Positions 11,701 to 24,213 of a DNA stretch of 64,000 bases are shown here, piece after piece; position 1 is the stretch's first letter; every line of letters starts with the position of its first letter. The DNA is taken from contig WUJK01000003.1 in the NCBI GenBank assembly GCA_011317545.1, positions 2,294,001 through 2,358,000 on the forward strand. The letters are read 5' to 3'. Both the position numbers and the translations under genes were made by a program. The notes beneath the pieces were generated by a model, which was not told the origin of the DNA, searched no databases, and saw only the letters and a program-made list of their open reading frames with translations. The DNA is from Coniella vitis (taxonomy: Eukaryota > Ascomycota > Sordariomycetes > Diaporthales > Schizoparmaceae).

Positions 11701-13330
11701 CAAGCGGGAGACTTCTGCGCGTACCAATGAGTAGACAGCCGCGGACGTTTGCGGCTGACGGACTAGTCGACCGCTTGACCTGCTTGCCTCATTGCCCGCA
11801 CTGCCAGCCAGGACTGCCCACACCCACTCCCCCAGCTATCCTGCTGCTTCTTCACCGCGAAGAGATGTGTCTCAGGCTATGGCCCAGCGGCCCCATGTTT
11901 GCGAAAATTTCTCAACGTGCGAAGACCCGTCACCCGCTGCGATGTGCTTACTGTAGTCATGAGAGACGTTAGCAGTAGCGCGCGACTTGTGCGATCTGAC
12001 TCCGATCCCCGGGCCTTCTCCTCCTGCGGCCGCCAGAGTCAGGCCTGGCCTAGCCTAGGCCTTGCAGATACAGATAAGGTGCTCGCTCACCTTGTTTTGC
12101 CCACCGCATACCGCACCATGCCACCGCTCACCGCGCACATCAGCCCATCAGCCCATCAGCTCGGCTTGCTCCAGAGTCAAGTGTGGGCCACGCAGAGCGG
12201 TTCTCGGTTAATACTAAAACACCCAACCTTCTTTCTCTGCCGATGGGTGACGAGGCGGGGGCAGGAGCAGGCGCATGCTTGTGCTCGTCATATCATCTTC
12301 ATCGTCTTGCACGCCCGTGGTGCAATCATGGATGCCTCATGACAGGAGACGTTGCCTTTGCCAGCGTCCCCTTCCACCGAGGCGGCAGGGCAGGCCTTTT
12401 GCTGCCCAAAAGTGTCCAAGAAGCAGGGACCAGACCCTATCCCTCGCCATCGTGACATGAGCTGTGCTGGATGGCCGTACATAGTAAGCATGGTGCATCT
12501 AGACTTTTCCAAAATGTCCCGGGTTCTTAGCAGAAATACCTGGTGTGCCACGGCAAGTCTCGAGGGCTTTTGACGTGTGTGTGTGCGCGCGCGTGTGTGT
12601 GGGACCCTTCAGTGAGCCCAGTCCCAGCACGTATCCGCGGATATCGACCCAGTAGTGGCTGCCGAATGCGGTAATCGGCCTGGCCGCATATAGGACTCTC
12701 ACACAGCCCAAAACCCAAGATCCTCTCCTCGGCTCGCCCTCTGGACAGGATATTGAATATACAAATAGAGAGCTCACCAGCTAGCTCGTCACGCTCCTGT
12801 GTCTTCCTCAAAGGGACCTCCTTCAACAAAGCCCTGACAACAAAGACACATGAGTCTGACGTCTTGCCAAAGAGCTCGCCCCAACGCGTACCGTATCCCA
12901 TCGCCAACAAGTACCTGCGCACGAACGGACAAAGAAGCAAAAAATAGGTCCAACTGGGCTTTGAGGACACAGCAACACACTGCTGCAGGAACCAAGGACC
13001 GCTGTGGATGAAGCCATCTCCGTGCTTCACACACACTGCAAAGGCGTCGATTCCAGTAATAGCAGCACCTCACCCACCCTGCTCCCGCACAGAGCATCAC
13101 CTCTACCTCCATGCCGCTCAGTTCTCTGCAGCAAGCCCACATCAAACATCTGAAGCTGCATCCTGCTGCTGCTCTAGCTGCCTCTGCCACTGGACAAAAG
13201 TCACAACCAGGCAAACCACTTTCTGACGACGATACCCCTAGCCGCGTCGCCCAGGGCCGGAGTAGCCGACATATCATAACAGCCACGCCCTGCTGCAGCA
13301 CTTGCCACGAAGTCAGGCATCACACCAGCG

Positions 13331-13367
13331 AGCCAGCCAACCAGCCAGCCAGCCAGCCAGCCAGCCA
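13331..13367. repeat. GCCA tetranucleotide repeat
   Basis: Tandem GCCA/CCAG units with one interruption (ccagccaaccagccagccag...). Lies about 400 bp upstream of the HMG-box start, probably in the leader or promoter. Confidence 0.85.
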
Positions 13368-13756
13368 CAGAAAGCCTTCTAGAAGACCTGCCATCTCACA
13401 GTACTTAAGGGTTCCTTCCCTGGCTCTTTCAACAATCCTAGTCTGAACACTATCCAGGGCCTTTGACCATTCAGCCCACCCCTCCACCGCCTCATCAAAC
13501 AGGTCCACTTCAACTTGGCTTTTTCCAAACGAGGAGGGGGAAAAGGAAAGACGGCCAGAGAGCAAGAGCTTCCACCAACCATCAGCAGTTTCTCTACCAC
13601 ATGCTCGATTGGTCACTCCCAGACTGGCTTCAAATCTGTCTCTTTCCTCTTCACACATCTCTCCCATTCTAGACCACAGGCAGCTTTGGGCCGCCTCAGT
13701 ACATCGTTGCTCTCCAAGTGCGCAAGTGGCCAACGGACCGGAGATCTCAGTCAGTC

Positions 13757-14047
13757 ATGGCAGCAGCCATGGATATTATCCAATCTGTCTTACCGCCAAT
13801 CAAGATGGACCCAACCGCCAATCTGCCACTTTCGCCAACTGCCTCAACCAAGGACGAACCGCTTCCACAGGGATTCGACGACCTGGTGCATCACCTTGGC
13901 ACCCCTTCGTTCGCCCAAGAACAATTTATGATGGGTTCAAACAACTTTCAAGACGGCGGCAGGATATCGCCGCCCATCCCACAGGCACCCTTGGGCTCCC
14001 CACCCATGCAGCATGGCCCTATGCTGCACCACCGCGACCACCACCAC

Positions 14048-14082
<35 letters not shown>

Positions 14083-15615
14083 TGTTTATGCAAACGAGTA
14101 CACGTACAACAACCGGGACCACGCTGCATACACCCCCCACGACGGCGTCTATCCGTCACCCGACGAGGTAGGTATCCCGTTCTCCTACAAACTAAGTGAC
14201 CTTGAGATCTTGGAATTGACAGTTGCGCACCACAGCCGCCATACAGCACACCTGCATCATCGCCTTCCCAACGATCCGATGTGCTGAACCCTCGCGATGG
14301 TGCCGTCCAGGCTCCAGTGACTGCTCCAGCAACCTTTGCATCCAAGGCTCGTGTCCAGAAGCCAAAGAGAAAGAGAGCCCGCGAGAGGTCCGACAGGGAC
14401 AAGGTCCACCTTGAGAAGCCTTTGAGCGAGCTGGGAGAGGAATGGAAAAAGTCCATGCTAGAAATTGAGACGTACATCAACAGATCCGCCGAGGAGCGAA
14501 GGAAGGAAATAGACTCGGACCGCAAACAGCCCGGCAAAGTCAAGCGACCCATGAACTCATTCATGCTGTACCGCAAGGCATTTCAGAACCACACCAAGGC
14601 CTACTGTGAGCACAACAACCATCAGGTCGTGTCCAAGGTCTGCGGCGCCAGCTGGGACCAAGAGCCCGAGCACATCCGCAAGCAATTTGCCGACTGGGCA
14701 AAACTGGAGCGCACCAACCACCAAAAGGCTCATCCCGGGTACAAATTCACACCTGCGAAGCCCAAGAGCCAGAAGCGTAGGCGCGAATCAGAAGAAGAGA
14801 CGTCAGAGCTTGAACTGTACGACTGGGAAACCGGTCAAAAGGCCAGGGCGATGCGTTCGCACACTAGTACGTCCACACCGGAACATGAGCTGTATACGCA
14901 GCAGGGCTACTACCCTCCGCCTGCGCAGTACCCACAGCAGCAGCAACTTCTGCCCTCGCGGTCCATCCTGTCATCGTATGGGTATAGTAATCCCAGCAAG
15001 CAGATGCCGATGCCGTACGGGTCGTTTGGGCTTGGCCAGCCTAGCCATTACATAACTTCCAACCCCATCGCGAACCCGCACTACCAACAGCGTGGGTACG
15101 TTCTGGACAATATGGCATACAGCAAGGACACGCCTGCTGGGAACACGTACAGCCAGTCACTCCCCACAGGTCTGCTGGATTCGTATGTCTCGCCCCCCCA
15201 ACGCCACGCTCTGGAGCCTACACCTCCACCGCCACCTGCACGCTACATCCCCAACACCCAGGAAACCGGTTTGTACACTCTGCATGCAGGCTCGTTTGAC
15301 GCGAGCAATCCCCTGCATCTCCCTGAGAACGGCATGGAGAACGCAAACAGCGTGGACTTCCACAGCTTCAGCAACGTCGGTGCTCAACAAGCCATGGGTG
15401 AGGGGTTGTCGAATGTGTTCACACACGAAACCCTACTGCAAGATCAACAAGCACACCAGTTCTTGAAAGGGGATGACAGCAGCTGGGACATTCAGCAACT
15501 TGATGAAGGACAGGCAGGTCAAGCGTACGATGACTGGGGAGTAGACCCGTCGCTATCTCAACCTTATGGATTGAGTGATCCCTCTTTGGCAGAGACGTAT
15601 GCTGCGCAGGACTGA
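13757..15615 (+). CDS. HMG-box transcription factor of the Ste11 / Fmf-1 / PaHMG5 type
   Basis: Two exons, 13757-14167 and 14236-15615, encode 596 residues. The in-frame ATG at 13757 (MAAAMDIIQSVLPP) is the first; the frame upstream has only GTG. The HMG box spans about residues 239-310, opening VKRPMNSFMLYRKAF and continuing NHQVVSKVCGASW and NHQKAHPGYKF. This SKVCGASW variant resembles S. pombe Ste11 and its filamentous-fungal counterparts Fmf-1 and PaHMG5, which regulate mating-type genes and fruiting-body development. A basic cluster (KPKRKRARER) near residue 180 is a likely nuclear signal. A polyglutamine run of about ten residues lies in exon 1, and the C-terminal half is Gln/Pro/Tyr-rich, suitable for activation. 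The intron has a GTAGGT donor; the CACAG acceptor is fixed by phase. Orthology within the HMG family is inferred from the box only. Confidence 0.82.
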
Positions 15616-16534
15616 AAGATACAGTAGAAAACGGTTCCATGTGTTGATTTCTCCCGGCACACTGATGAACGAGGTAGATCGCTTTGAAAGCGCAACACGC
15701 ATGGTTTCGGCGCAGGTGGTTCAGCATTGATCGTGGAAGGCCAGGAGTGCTCTTTTTATTTATTTATTTTTTTTTTTTTTTGGCGTTAGCAAGGCATGCT
15801 CGGCGGGCTCCGCGGTCGTAATTGGGGAGAAAAAGAGGGAGAGCAATAGTTACAAATTCGTGGTTTTATTGGATCTGGTGTCGGGGTACTACTGGAACTG
15901 GGATGGGAAATGGTTTATTGCTCACCTCTTGCGTGTGTAGATAGTGTTAGTCCGTATGAGATCATTTCTCTTTCCTTGCTTTCTATACAGAATTTTAATC
16001 ATACTGTGCTCGAATAGAAGCGCCCCAAGTTGATAGGCCGGGAGGGCAAAGACTGGGATCTGTCCAGACAATAGCATTGTTTGGGGGATTGTCTCGAATC
16101 CCCGACTGAGACGACAGATGCAACGCTCAGCACATGCAGACGCGGGAAAGCTCTGAGTTACAGTAAAAATCCGGAGCACTCGAATACGTGAGTAAAAACT
16201 CTCACAGTTCCGCGAGTAAAGAGTCCACGCGTTGTTGAGAGGGAGCACTATGTGTAAGTTGTGGAGGGAAAAAGTGGAAGCACTAGTATGTAGACCCCGA
16301 AGTTTCGCAGGTTAGGGTAGGATTACATAGTAGTGGAAAAAAGGAATCGGGATAATTGCATATACTGGATAAGCATCATGGTGGCCCAAGCTCCCTTCCG
16401 CCTCAGAGCAACACAGCCAGCTCCGTCTACTACCCGCCCTGCCATCATCCGTGTTTGTTGCCTACATTTCCACGACCACAGCTGTGTGATCGGATAGCAA
16501 TCCTTCGGACGGATCACTACAGAGAATCGTCAAC
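15616..16534. other. Intergenic region between the HMG gene and EMC5
   Basis: 3' flank of the HMG gene and promoter of EMC5. Contains a TTTA/T-rich tract at about 15755-15780 and one ACATAGTA motif at 16325. No coding signal seen. Confidence 0.5.
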
Positions 16535-17021
16535 ATGACTTGGATTTCCAAGACGGTAACAACCCTTGGGCTTGTGCTGCTCGCGCACGCGTATGTGTCA
16601 CCCCATCTATTGTGCGCCGTGTTTCGCGTATACCAGTTACTGATGGTACTTCGACAGCTGCTACTCGGCACAAGAACACTCGGCGCTGCAGTCCCTCCGC
16701 GCCACGAGTACAACAGTCCACATCACTCAGGCCTCCACATCTCTGCCAGTTGACATCTCCATCGAAACTGTTGTCGGCCTTTTTCTCACAGTGCTGGGCT
16801 TGGTAGCGGGCATGCCCACGCTGCGGCCGATTCAGTGGCGGGCCTGGGCAGGCAAAGTCGAGCGAGAAGGCGAGCAAGGCTTCCTGAAGAGCAACGGCGA
16901 GGTCGAGAAGGATTTTGTGGGAAACCCCTTCCGTATCCTAGAGACGAGGCCCGGGTTTGTGGACATTCGATCCCAGCGCAAGGAATTTGCGGAATGGGTG
17001 CGAACCGGGGGCAAGAGCTGA
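16535..17021 (+). CDS. EMC5: ER membrane protein complex subunit 5 (EMC5/MMGT family)
   Basis: Two exons, 16535-16590 and 16658-17021, give 139 residues, close to the usual length. Exon 1 encodes MTWISKTVTTLGLVLLAHA, the first membrane segment. Exon 2 opens CYSAQEHSAL, then SLPVDISIETVVGLFLTVLG (second membrane segment) and the family hallmark LRPIQWRAWAGKVEREG. EMC5 is a small core subunit of the ER membrane complex that inserts transmembrane proteins and tail-anchored helices into the ER. The donor GTATGT and acceptor CGACAG preserve the AHACYSAxEHS junction. Same strand as MSH5, about 600 bp upstream of it; no functional link implied. Nothing appears broken. Confidence 0.92.
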
Positions 17022-17636
17022 GGCAAGGCACATCGAGTGCCTTGTAGCTTTACAGCAGACGCGATATGGCGAGCGATAGCAGGGCAACAACCCAGGCCGA
17101 TACTTCTTGTCATATAGCAGAGCATCTGATGAGAGACAAAGCCGAAGCATTACGTCGAGCTCAAGCCAAGAATATTTCCGTCCAGTATGACACAGAGAAA
17201 AACGACGCAGCGTTGGAACATGATTAATAGCGTCATGCGACTGGAGTCGACACGCAATCTACCTATATTGTGCTAAGAATATACGTGCGGCTTGCAATAT
17301 CTGTAGGCACACTCGGTAAACAGCCTGGACGGCGAAATACGACAGTTGGTATATCTCGTCGAATCCGAGCTCGGGCAGGCGGACGCCTGATTCTGGAAGG
17401 CACGCGGTCGTTACTTACTTCCAGCTCAGCACTTGGGTAAGCTCCTTCCCACCATGAAACCTTGCAGCTACCTAGGTATGCAGATTTTGTGAGCTTGCCG
17501 ACTGTAGAAAATCCCCAAAGCCGTTTGCAATGCTATACGTCCGTGTTGATTGCAGAACTCTCTCGCGCTTGTTGCTGTCCTCCACGTGTGTTCCAATATC
17601 CCGCAATTACGTTCTGGAAGCAGAGGAGCTGCAGTC
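17022..17636. other. Intergenic region between EMC5 and MSH5
   Basis: Holds the EMC5 3' flank and the MSH5 promoter or leader. A CTACCTAGGTA palindromic motif lies at 17468-17478 (see findings). No gene seen. Confidence 0.5.
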
Positions 17637-20600
17637 ATGCCCTCTACAGACCGCAGCGGACGACCAACCCGGGCTGCTAGAACGCCGTCTCTTGTGTCGT
17701 TTCCCTTCTCGTCGAGGGCCCGGCCTAGCTCACTAAGAGGAAACAGAAGCAGGTCAAACACTGCGAGCTCTAACCCTGCGCGAACCTCACCACCGATATT
17801 TTCGTCCCCAATTCCACGATCAAGCTTGGTTGGAGACCGTTGTCGTGGAGGTGTGTTCAGCTCGGCACTTCCCACTTCTACCGGCTCTTTACACTCTACG
17901 CCATCGCTGCCCTCCTTCAGGCAGAGCAGTGAGGGGCGCCTATCTCTGCCTTCGAGATCTACAGTCGCGCCATCAAGCTCCACGGAACCTCGCTATGGAG
18001 AACGGTCGGTCGGCACGTGCTCAAGTGCCTATCTGAATGATGATAATGCTGAGCCTGAGGGGCTGGATGAGGTGGTCATGGCTATCAATATGAAAGACAA
18101 CGGGGTCTTGGGTTGCGCTTACTACGTTGCCGCCGATGAGGCTTTGCTTCTTCAAGAAGACACGCGAATGGCCGGCATCGAAACTGTCGAAAGTCTCTTG
18201 CTGCAAATAGAGCCGACCATTGTTTTGATTCCACTTCGCAGTGCAGACATCCTGGTCGACTTTCTTGAAGCGGGAGCGCAGGATCTGGACGGGAACAGAG
18301 AGAACAAGCAAGAGGGTATGTACAGTTACCCGCGATGCTCTAGACTGAGCTGACATGCTCTTTGATGAGGATTCCGCGGTGCTTATATACTTCGAACCGT
18401 GGGGTCGTCATGCTTCAACTACGAGAGCGCCAAGGACAGCCTTATGAATCTCGACATGGAGTTGTTTGCCTCCAAAACCATGCACTTGAATACAGCTGCC
18501 GAAGAACACCAAGACCCAGCAGTCAGTGATCTATTAGGACATAATGGCCATGGAACTCGCCTTCAACTTGGAACCTTTGTCAATCTGGACAGTCGATTAT
18601 CTGTAAGTTCCATATCCATTCTTCTGACATCAGATCCATTGACACGGACAAAGGTTGGGTGTGCTGGAGCAGTTCTTAGCGATATTCAGCGCCGAAGAGC
18701 CGCGGCATGCCTTCCCAACGACCCCGATGTTAGGTTCGCATTTCGTGTACGCTCGGTCATGATGTTTACACTTTCCAACACAATGTTCCTCAACGCAGAT
18801 GCCTTGGCCTCTTTGCAAATCATAGCCTCCGAGAGTCATCCAAATCGTATCAATCGAGCATCCGAAGGCGCAAAATCAAATTTCAAAGAGAACCTCTCAG
18901 TGTATGGTCTCTTTCAAATCCTTGCTCATACAACTCAGGGCAAAACAAAACTCCGCCAAATGTTCGTGCGCCCTAGTGTTGATCTGGATCTAATCCACGA
19001 GAGACAACGAACCATAGCTACTTTCTTGCGACCAGATAATAATCCGGATATAAGTAGCATTTGCAGAATCCTTCGCAAGGTCAAGAATATCAAGCCCTAT
19101 CTTTTTCAATTGAAGAAAGGGGCCAATCTTGCAGGGGGACGAAAACAAGCAGAGCAAGGCACTTATGCTGCATTACAGGCATTTTCAGCTTATATGCTGG
19201 AGCTCCGTGAAACTGTGTGCGGACTCCAAGGCTGGGAGACTCTTTCTATCACTTCAATCGTAAGCCGTCCAGTTTTCAGCATACCTACGCTGGTCAGAGC
19301 TAACTTCTTGAGAAGGCCATGGACAGCATTTCGCCGAATGAGTTAAGGCGCGTCGGTGAGCTTGTTGCAGCGACTATTGATTTTGCCCAGTCAAAGGAAG
19401 CACGCAGAACATGTGTATTGCCCAACGTCGACCCCGAGCTAGACGAGCTGAAGCGCAATTATGACGGTCTGGAAGACTTTCTCAACGAGGTTGCCACCAA
19501 GTTGATCGCGGACATTCCTGAGTGGGGTCGTCCATACGTGAAGAATTGTATCTTTTATCCCCAGATTGGCTTTCTCACCGTGGTGAGCTATGATCCACAG
19601 ACAGCATGTGGTAAGTATGAAGGTGAAGGAAAGGAGGACGATGTTTGGGAAAGACTTTTTGTGGCAGATGATTTCATCTACTACAAGAATCGACACATGC
19701 GAGAGCTAGATAGGCAATACGGAGATCTCTACTGTATGATCGTGGGTAAGCTTTCCAAATCTGTGGTTTGAACCATGCAAAAACTGATTGTGAGTACGCA
19801 GACAAGGAGATCGATATCATCTACGACCTAGGCATCAAGATTCTTCAGTACGAAGGGGCACTAACCACTGCATCTGACTACTGCGGCGAGCTTGATAGTC
19901 TACTTGCGCTTGCTCTTGGAGCAGACAAGTACAAATTGACAGCCCCACGGATGACTACTGCAAACATCATCGAAATAAGGGAGGGACGTCACCCCTTGCA
20001 GGAACTGGTTGTACCCTCGTTTATTGCCAATGACACCCTCTTGGTGGGCGGCAGCAGTGACGACGATGAGCGTCACGACACCACTCAAGAAGGCGACGAT
20101 GACGGGCCTCCAAGCGTCATGGTCATGACAGGGCCCAATCATTCCGGCAAGAGCGTCTACTTGAAGCAAGTTGCGCTCATAGTCTTTATGGCTCATATTG
20201 GTAGCTTTGTTCCTGCAGGCTATGCCTGCATCGGAGTGACCGACCGTTTGCTCACTCGAATATCTACTCAGGAAAGCGTTTCCCGCAACCAAAGCGCTTT
20301 TGCAACCGACTTGAGACAGGCTGCTTTCTCAATCAACTTTGCCACTCGCCGGAGCCTCATACTCATTGATGAATTCGGCAAAGGAACCAACACGATGGAC
20401 GGTGCTGGCCTTGCAACAGCTTTAGTGGATCATTTTCTGAGCCTTGGAGATGAGAGGCCCAAGGTCTTGGCGGCAACGCATTTCCACGAGATTTTTGAGC
20501 ACGACTTCCTCGGCGGAGACTCTAGACTCAGCCTTGCCCACATGGACGTTCGTATTGATGACGAGGCAGACGACCGCGAGGAACAGGTCACCTACCTCTT

Positions 20601-20949
20601 CCGTCTTAGTCCTGGCCGCTGCACATCTAGCTTTGGGGGTCGTTGCGCGGCATTGAACGGCGTTGATGAAGCTGTGGTGCAGCGGTCTGATGTTATCGCC
20701 CTCTTGATTGCTCGTGGGGAGGATCTGCGGGCTGCTTGTGCTCGCCTCTCTCAAGCGGAGACGAGGCAGCTTGAAGGTGCAGAGCTTGCCGCGCGTGCAT
20801 TCCTAGAAGTCGACTTTTCTGTTGCATCGGTAGGAGCCAAGAGGAAGATGCCGAATGATGCAAAGTCAGTTAAAGAACATTTACGGTCTATTCTTGGTGG
20901 TTCGAGCACTGCAAGCAGTCCAGACAAGTATGCGAGACTGCTGTCTTGA
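17637..20949 (+). CDS. MSH5: MutS homologue MSH5 (meiotic crossover factor)
   Basis: Five exons: 17637-18315, 18370-18602, 18654-19259, 19316-19745, 19802-20949, giving about 1,031 residues. The ATPase domain is intact: Walker A GPNHSGKSVYLKQ near residue 760, IGSFVPAGYA, and Walker B LILIDEFGKGTNT near 839, followed by ATHFHEIFEHDFL. FGKGTNT is the MSH5 signature; MSH4 and MSH2/3/6 have other residues here. Known function: MSH5 pairs with MSH4 as a clamp on recombination intermediates and promotes meiotic crossovers; it has no mismatch-repair role. The first roughly 140 residues are Ser/Pro/Arg-rich and disordered, which, with an acidic loop just before Walker A (GGSSDDDERHDTTQEGDDDG), makes it longer than yeast Msh5 (about 900). 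The exon 4 start could be 19313 instead of 19316; both keep frame. The ATG at 17637 is the first in frame after non-ATG codons. Confidence 0.9.
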
Positions 20950-22567
20950 CACAATCTGACACATGATGTTGATTTAATCATGTTATCATAGCGGATGGTT
21001 TCAGCCCATACCATATTAGCGCGCAGCCGACGGGTTTTCGCTGGCCATATAATCGATATTCAATCGATTAAATGGGCCCGACTCGATGATGTGATTATGC
21101 TGCACTCATGAAGCGTCACAGCTTTGCAAGGTTGACATAGCAGACGAGCATGTCGCAGCAGGGCTTCACTGTCTCAAACTTTTAATCTAAATATAGTTTG
21201 TTCGACAAAACGAGTCCAAATGCAGATCACGAAACGAGTATTCCTGTAGCATAACATAGTACAGCATATGTCCTCCGGGTTGACCGATGTGCGCGAGTGT
21301 CAGTAACATCAGACGAGACATCAAACGCGGAGAGGCTGAAAAGAAAGATTGTGATTGGACCGCGAGACAGTCTCAACACAAACAAGCTCAAATATGTTAC
21401 GATGAAGGAAAGCTTAGCTTTTATCCTTTCTCATCTGAGCTATATTTGTTCTTGCCATGTTCTTCACATCATCCATACTCTGAGGACGTTATTGGTAACT
21501 GCTCTCAAGGGACGGCGAACCTGTAATATTAGACCAAGGGTGCATCCATGTTGTGTCGGCGCGGGGCCAAGTGTATTTGGGGGAAACTGTCGGTTGTCTT
21601 TTTGAGGACTTGAACCGCGTACGGTAGTTGAACGTCCTATTTATAACCTTAAATGTCGTAATATATCTGCCGCTGGATGAGACAAGGCAAAAGGGATGAC
21701 ATTGTGTGATGGTGTTTTGGGCACCGGTATCAGATGCATACCTAGCAGCGGGTTCGTCGTTTTCATCCCTGTCCAATAGTCTCTACCCTAGTTTCTTTTA
21801 TTGTTTCCAACCCCATTGAAGGAGTGTAATTTTGATACCAACACGGTTACGGTTACCCGCTCACTTAGATAGAATACTTGGTGGTCTTGCATTTTGCACG
21901 TTTACGGCTTTACTACGGGGTGACTTGAGGCGCCCTGCATCAACATGAGATGTTTTGTTTGGTTGCACGCCAGGGAAGGCCGCTGGACTCTGCAGACCTT
22001 GGTTGGTTTGAGAGGTAGCTTACGATTGTCCGGATGTTGCCAAATCAGCACAAGAGGGATCTGATAGGTGTGTTTCTTGTGTAGGTAGGTAAACAAAGGG
22101 CATGGACTAGGGCACCGGCGTTGACGAGGACATTCTTGGATTGATTGGAAAGGGATGCGGTTGATCAGTTGGTCTCAGATGGGTGGCGGAAATGGAATCG
22201 CTATGGATGAACAAGTATGAGGATAAGATCTGCTTAAGGCATTTGGAATAGATAATATATAATGCCACCTGCCGTATGGTGAGTGGTCCAAGACTCTCAT
22301 TTCTTTCTGCGTTCCAGTATTGTATACCCACCGGTTCTTTTAATTCAGCTGATTACCAACCTTGAAGGTGTATTCATATATCAGCATTCGATTCTCCATC
22401 TTATTTCCAACTACTGAACATCACACACCACCATCAGACAGTCTTACTGTACGCACTTGCAGAGCGTACACGCATCTTTGGGTCTTCACAACAACAACAA
22501 CCATATACCAAACACTCACAAGAACAAAAACACACCTCTCGGGTTTCCATATTTTACAGACGCCATC
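20950..22567. other. Intergenic region downstream of MSH5
   Basis: About 1.6 kb, relatively AT-rich. Contains one ACATAGTA motif (21254) but no coding exon I can support. The last part is the promoter and leader of the next gene. Confidence 0.5.
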
Positions 22568-23074
22568 ATGAAGGTCTCAACATTCTTTGTGCTCCCTCTT
22601 GCCGTCGTTGCGTCCGCACAGGTAAGTTTTGACATATCATGCTCATCGGCATCCCCAAGCTTCATGCGCTGACCCATCATAACTAACATGACGTTGCAGC
22701 TCGACATGCGACCGGCAGCAGACCACAAGATGCGTGCAGTAGGCGTGGCAGGCCACGGACAAGGTGCAGTAATGGCCTTCCTCCCGCGCAAAGAGAAAGG
22801 CCACAAGACGGCCGGAGGCGCGGCGGCCACCAAGACGCACGGGGCCGGAGGAGCGGGGGCCACGGGGGCCACGGGGGCCAGGGGCGCAGGCGGGGCCAGC
22901 AAGACGACCGCCGGCGGGGCTGCGGCGAAGACTACAGGGGCGGGCGGGGCGGCGAGCACGGGTGGTACGACCGTGACGACTAGCGGAGCATACAGGCCCG
23001 GCGGGGCGGGCGGTGCGGGGGCTCTGATGATTGGGGCCGGGGTTGTGGCAGCGGGATTGGCGGTGTTTTTGTAA
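22568..23074 (+). CDS. Small Ala/Gly/Thr-rich secreted protein, probably GPI-anchored
   Basis: Two exons, 22568-22621 and 22700-23074, encode 142 residues. Exon 1 is almost exactly the signal peptide (MKVSTFFVLPLAVVASAQ). The intron has GTAAGT, a CTAAC branch site and TTGCAG. The mature part starts LDMRPAADHKMRAVGVAGHG and becomes a repetitive GGA/GAT/KTT tract with GGGGCC-rich codons. The C-terminus GGAGALMIGAGVVAAGLAVFL is a typical GPI-attachment signal: small residues, then a hydrophobic tail with no charge. No cysteines are present, so it is not a CFEM or hydrophobin protein. Inference: a cell-wall or plasma-membrane surface protein. No enzymatic domain is visible. The local GC content is much higher than its surroundings because of the repeat. 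Confidence 0.75.
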
Positions 23075-24213
23075 GGGAGCGAATGGTCTTGATTGCAGTG
23101 ATTGCTAGTGTTCTCGTTTAGCGGGTTTGATGCCTTTCAATTGAGTGCCTTCTTGATTTGCTCGACTCGTCCAAGAGAGGAAGTCATCCGCCGACAAGTA
23201 CCAAGATAGGTAAGTTTCATCCTTTTCTTATTTCTTTTCTTTTCTGTTTTCTTGCAGGGCCGCGACTTCCAGTATATCATCTCCGAAATCCGCTGCCAAA
23301 GAGGACCACCTTCCCAAGCCACTACTTACGGTGGTGGTCTAGACGCTCAGGACGCCGTACCTGAACCTTACCCTTTTGGGTGCAACCGCCTGTTGCGCCA
23401 GTTGAACGTTGGGCGACAAGGCCGGGGTGCGCCCCCCAGTGGATTGAATCGGGGCTAGCAGAGCGTTTGGGGCGATCCATTGCAGCCCCTGAGCTCATCT
23501 GCGCGGTGCGTCTTTGTGCATCTTGTGCAGCAAGTAAGCTTGTTTGCACCCGCGTCCGTTTCAAGACGCTGATACGAGGATCTTCCTCTCGGCGACGCTG
23601 CCGCCGCTGTCACCTCCATCCAGCCCTCTTTGCCGCTTTGGGGACCCCGGCTCACGATCCCCTCGCTCGTCGTGCGTGGGCACCACAGCCGAGCAGCCCT
23701 CTCGGCCACCCCAATCTGGCAAACTCATCCGTCACGACCCTCTCTTGGCGCCCCTCCTGCGCGTACGAGAGATGCAGGCTGCACGTGGATGACGAGGGTA
23801 GGGCCAAGGACAGAAGCGAGGCAGAGGCAGTGAGGATGGAAGGCTGGACAAGTTGGACAAGCTGGGAGCCCTGCTCCCGGATCTTCGAAGCACAAAGGAC
23901 AGCTCTTTCTGGCGGTTTGTTTCGTTTCCTCCACTTGTTGCCGGTCTTCACTGTTTTTCCTAGTCCTTGTTTGTTGCTTGTTGTACGTCTTTCGCCGAGC
24001 CGCTTGCTTGCGATTGACATCTTCACCTTCGTTTTCTTGGGCGCCTGTTGCTGAGTTGCAGTGCTTCAGAACCAGCAGAATCGCCTTCACAGCTGCCGGC
24101 CAGCACTTTGTCTCTCGCTCTATTCGACTAGCTGGACCTTGTCTTTCGCTCACTCGCTCTCTTTTGCCCAACAGAGAAAAAACAAAGAAGAAAATCTGAA
24201 AGAAAGAGCCAAG
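23075..24213. other. Intergenic region between two GPI-protein genes
   Basis: About 1.1 kb. Long frames exist here on both strands (for example antisense to the next gene), but none resembles a family or has a sensible start; I regard them as chance frames. Likely contains the promoter and leader of the CFEM-like gene. Confidence 0.45.

Larger units (their letters stand above)
7362..13756. other. Long gene-poor region upstream of the HMG-box gene
   Basis: About 6.4 kb without a gene I can support. It holds the 3' region of the PHD gene, simple repeats (CAGA units at about 8742-8777, GT/GA run near 8895-8927, GCCA units near 13331-13365) and C/T-rich DNA. The last 2-3 kb likely include a long promoter and 5' leader of the HMG gene, common for developmental regulators. 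A lone spliced-looking C-terminal exon may end at 8640 on the minus strand (see findings). ORFs over this stretch overlap on both strands with no family resemblance. Confidence 0.45.

Noticed and set aside
16075..16115. tRNA-like B-box look (tctcgaatccccg)
   Set aside because: No matching A box or foldable cloverleaf at the right distance; no tRNA gene was found in the window.
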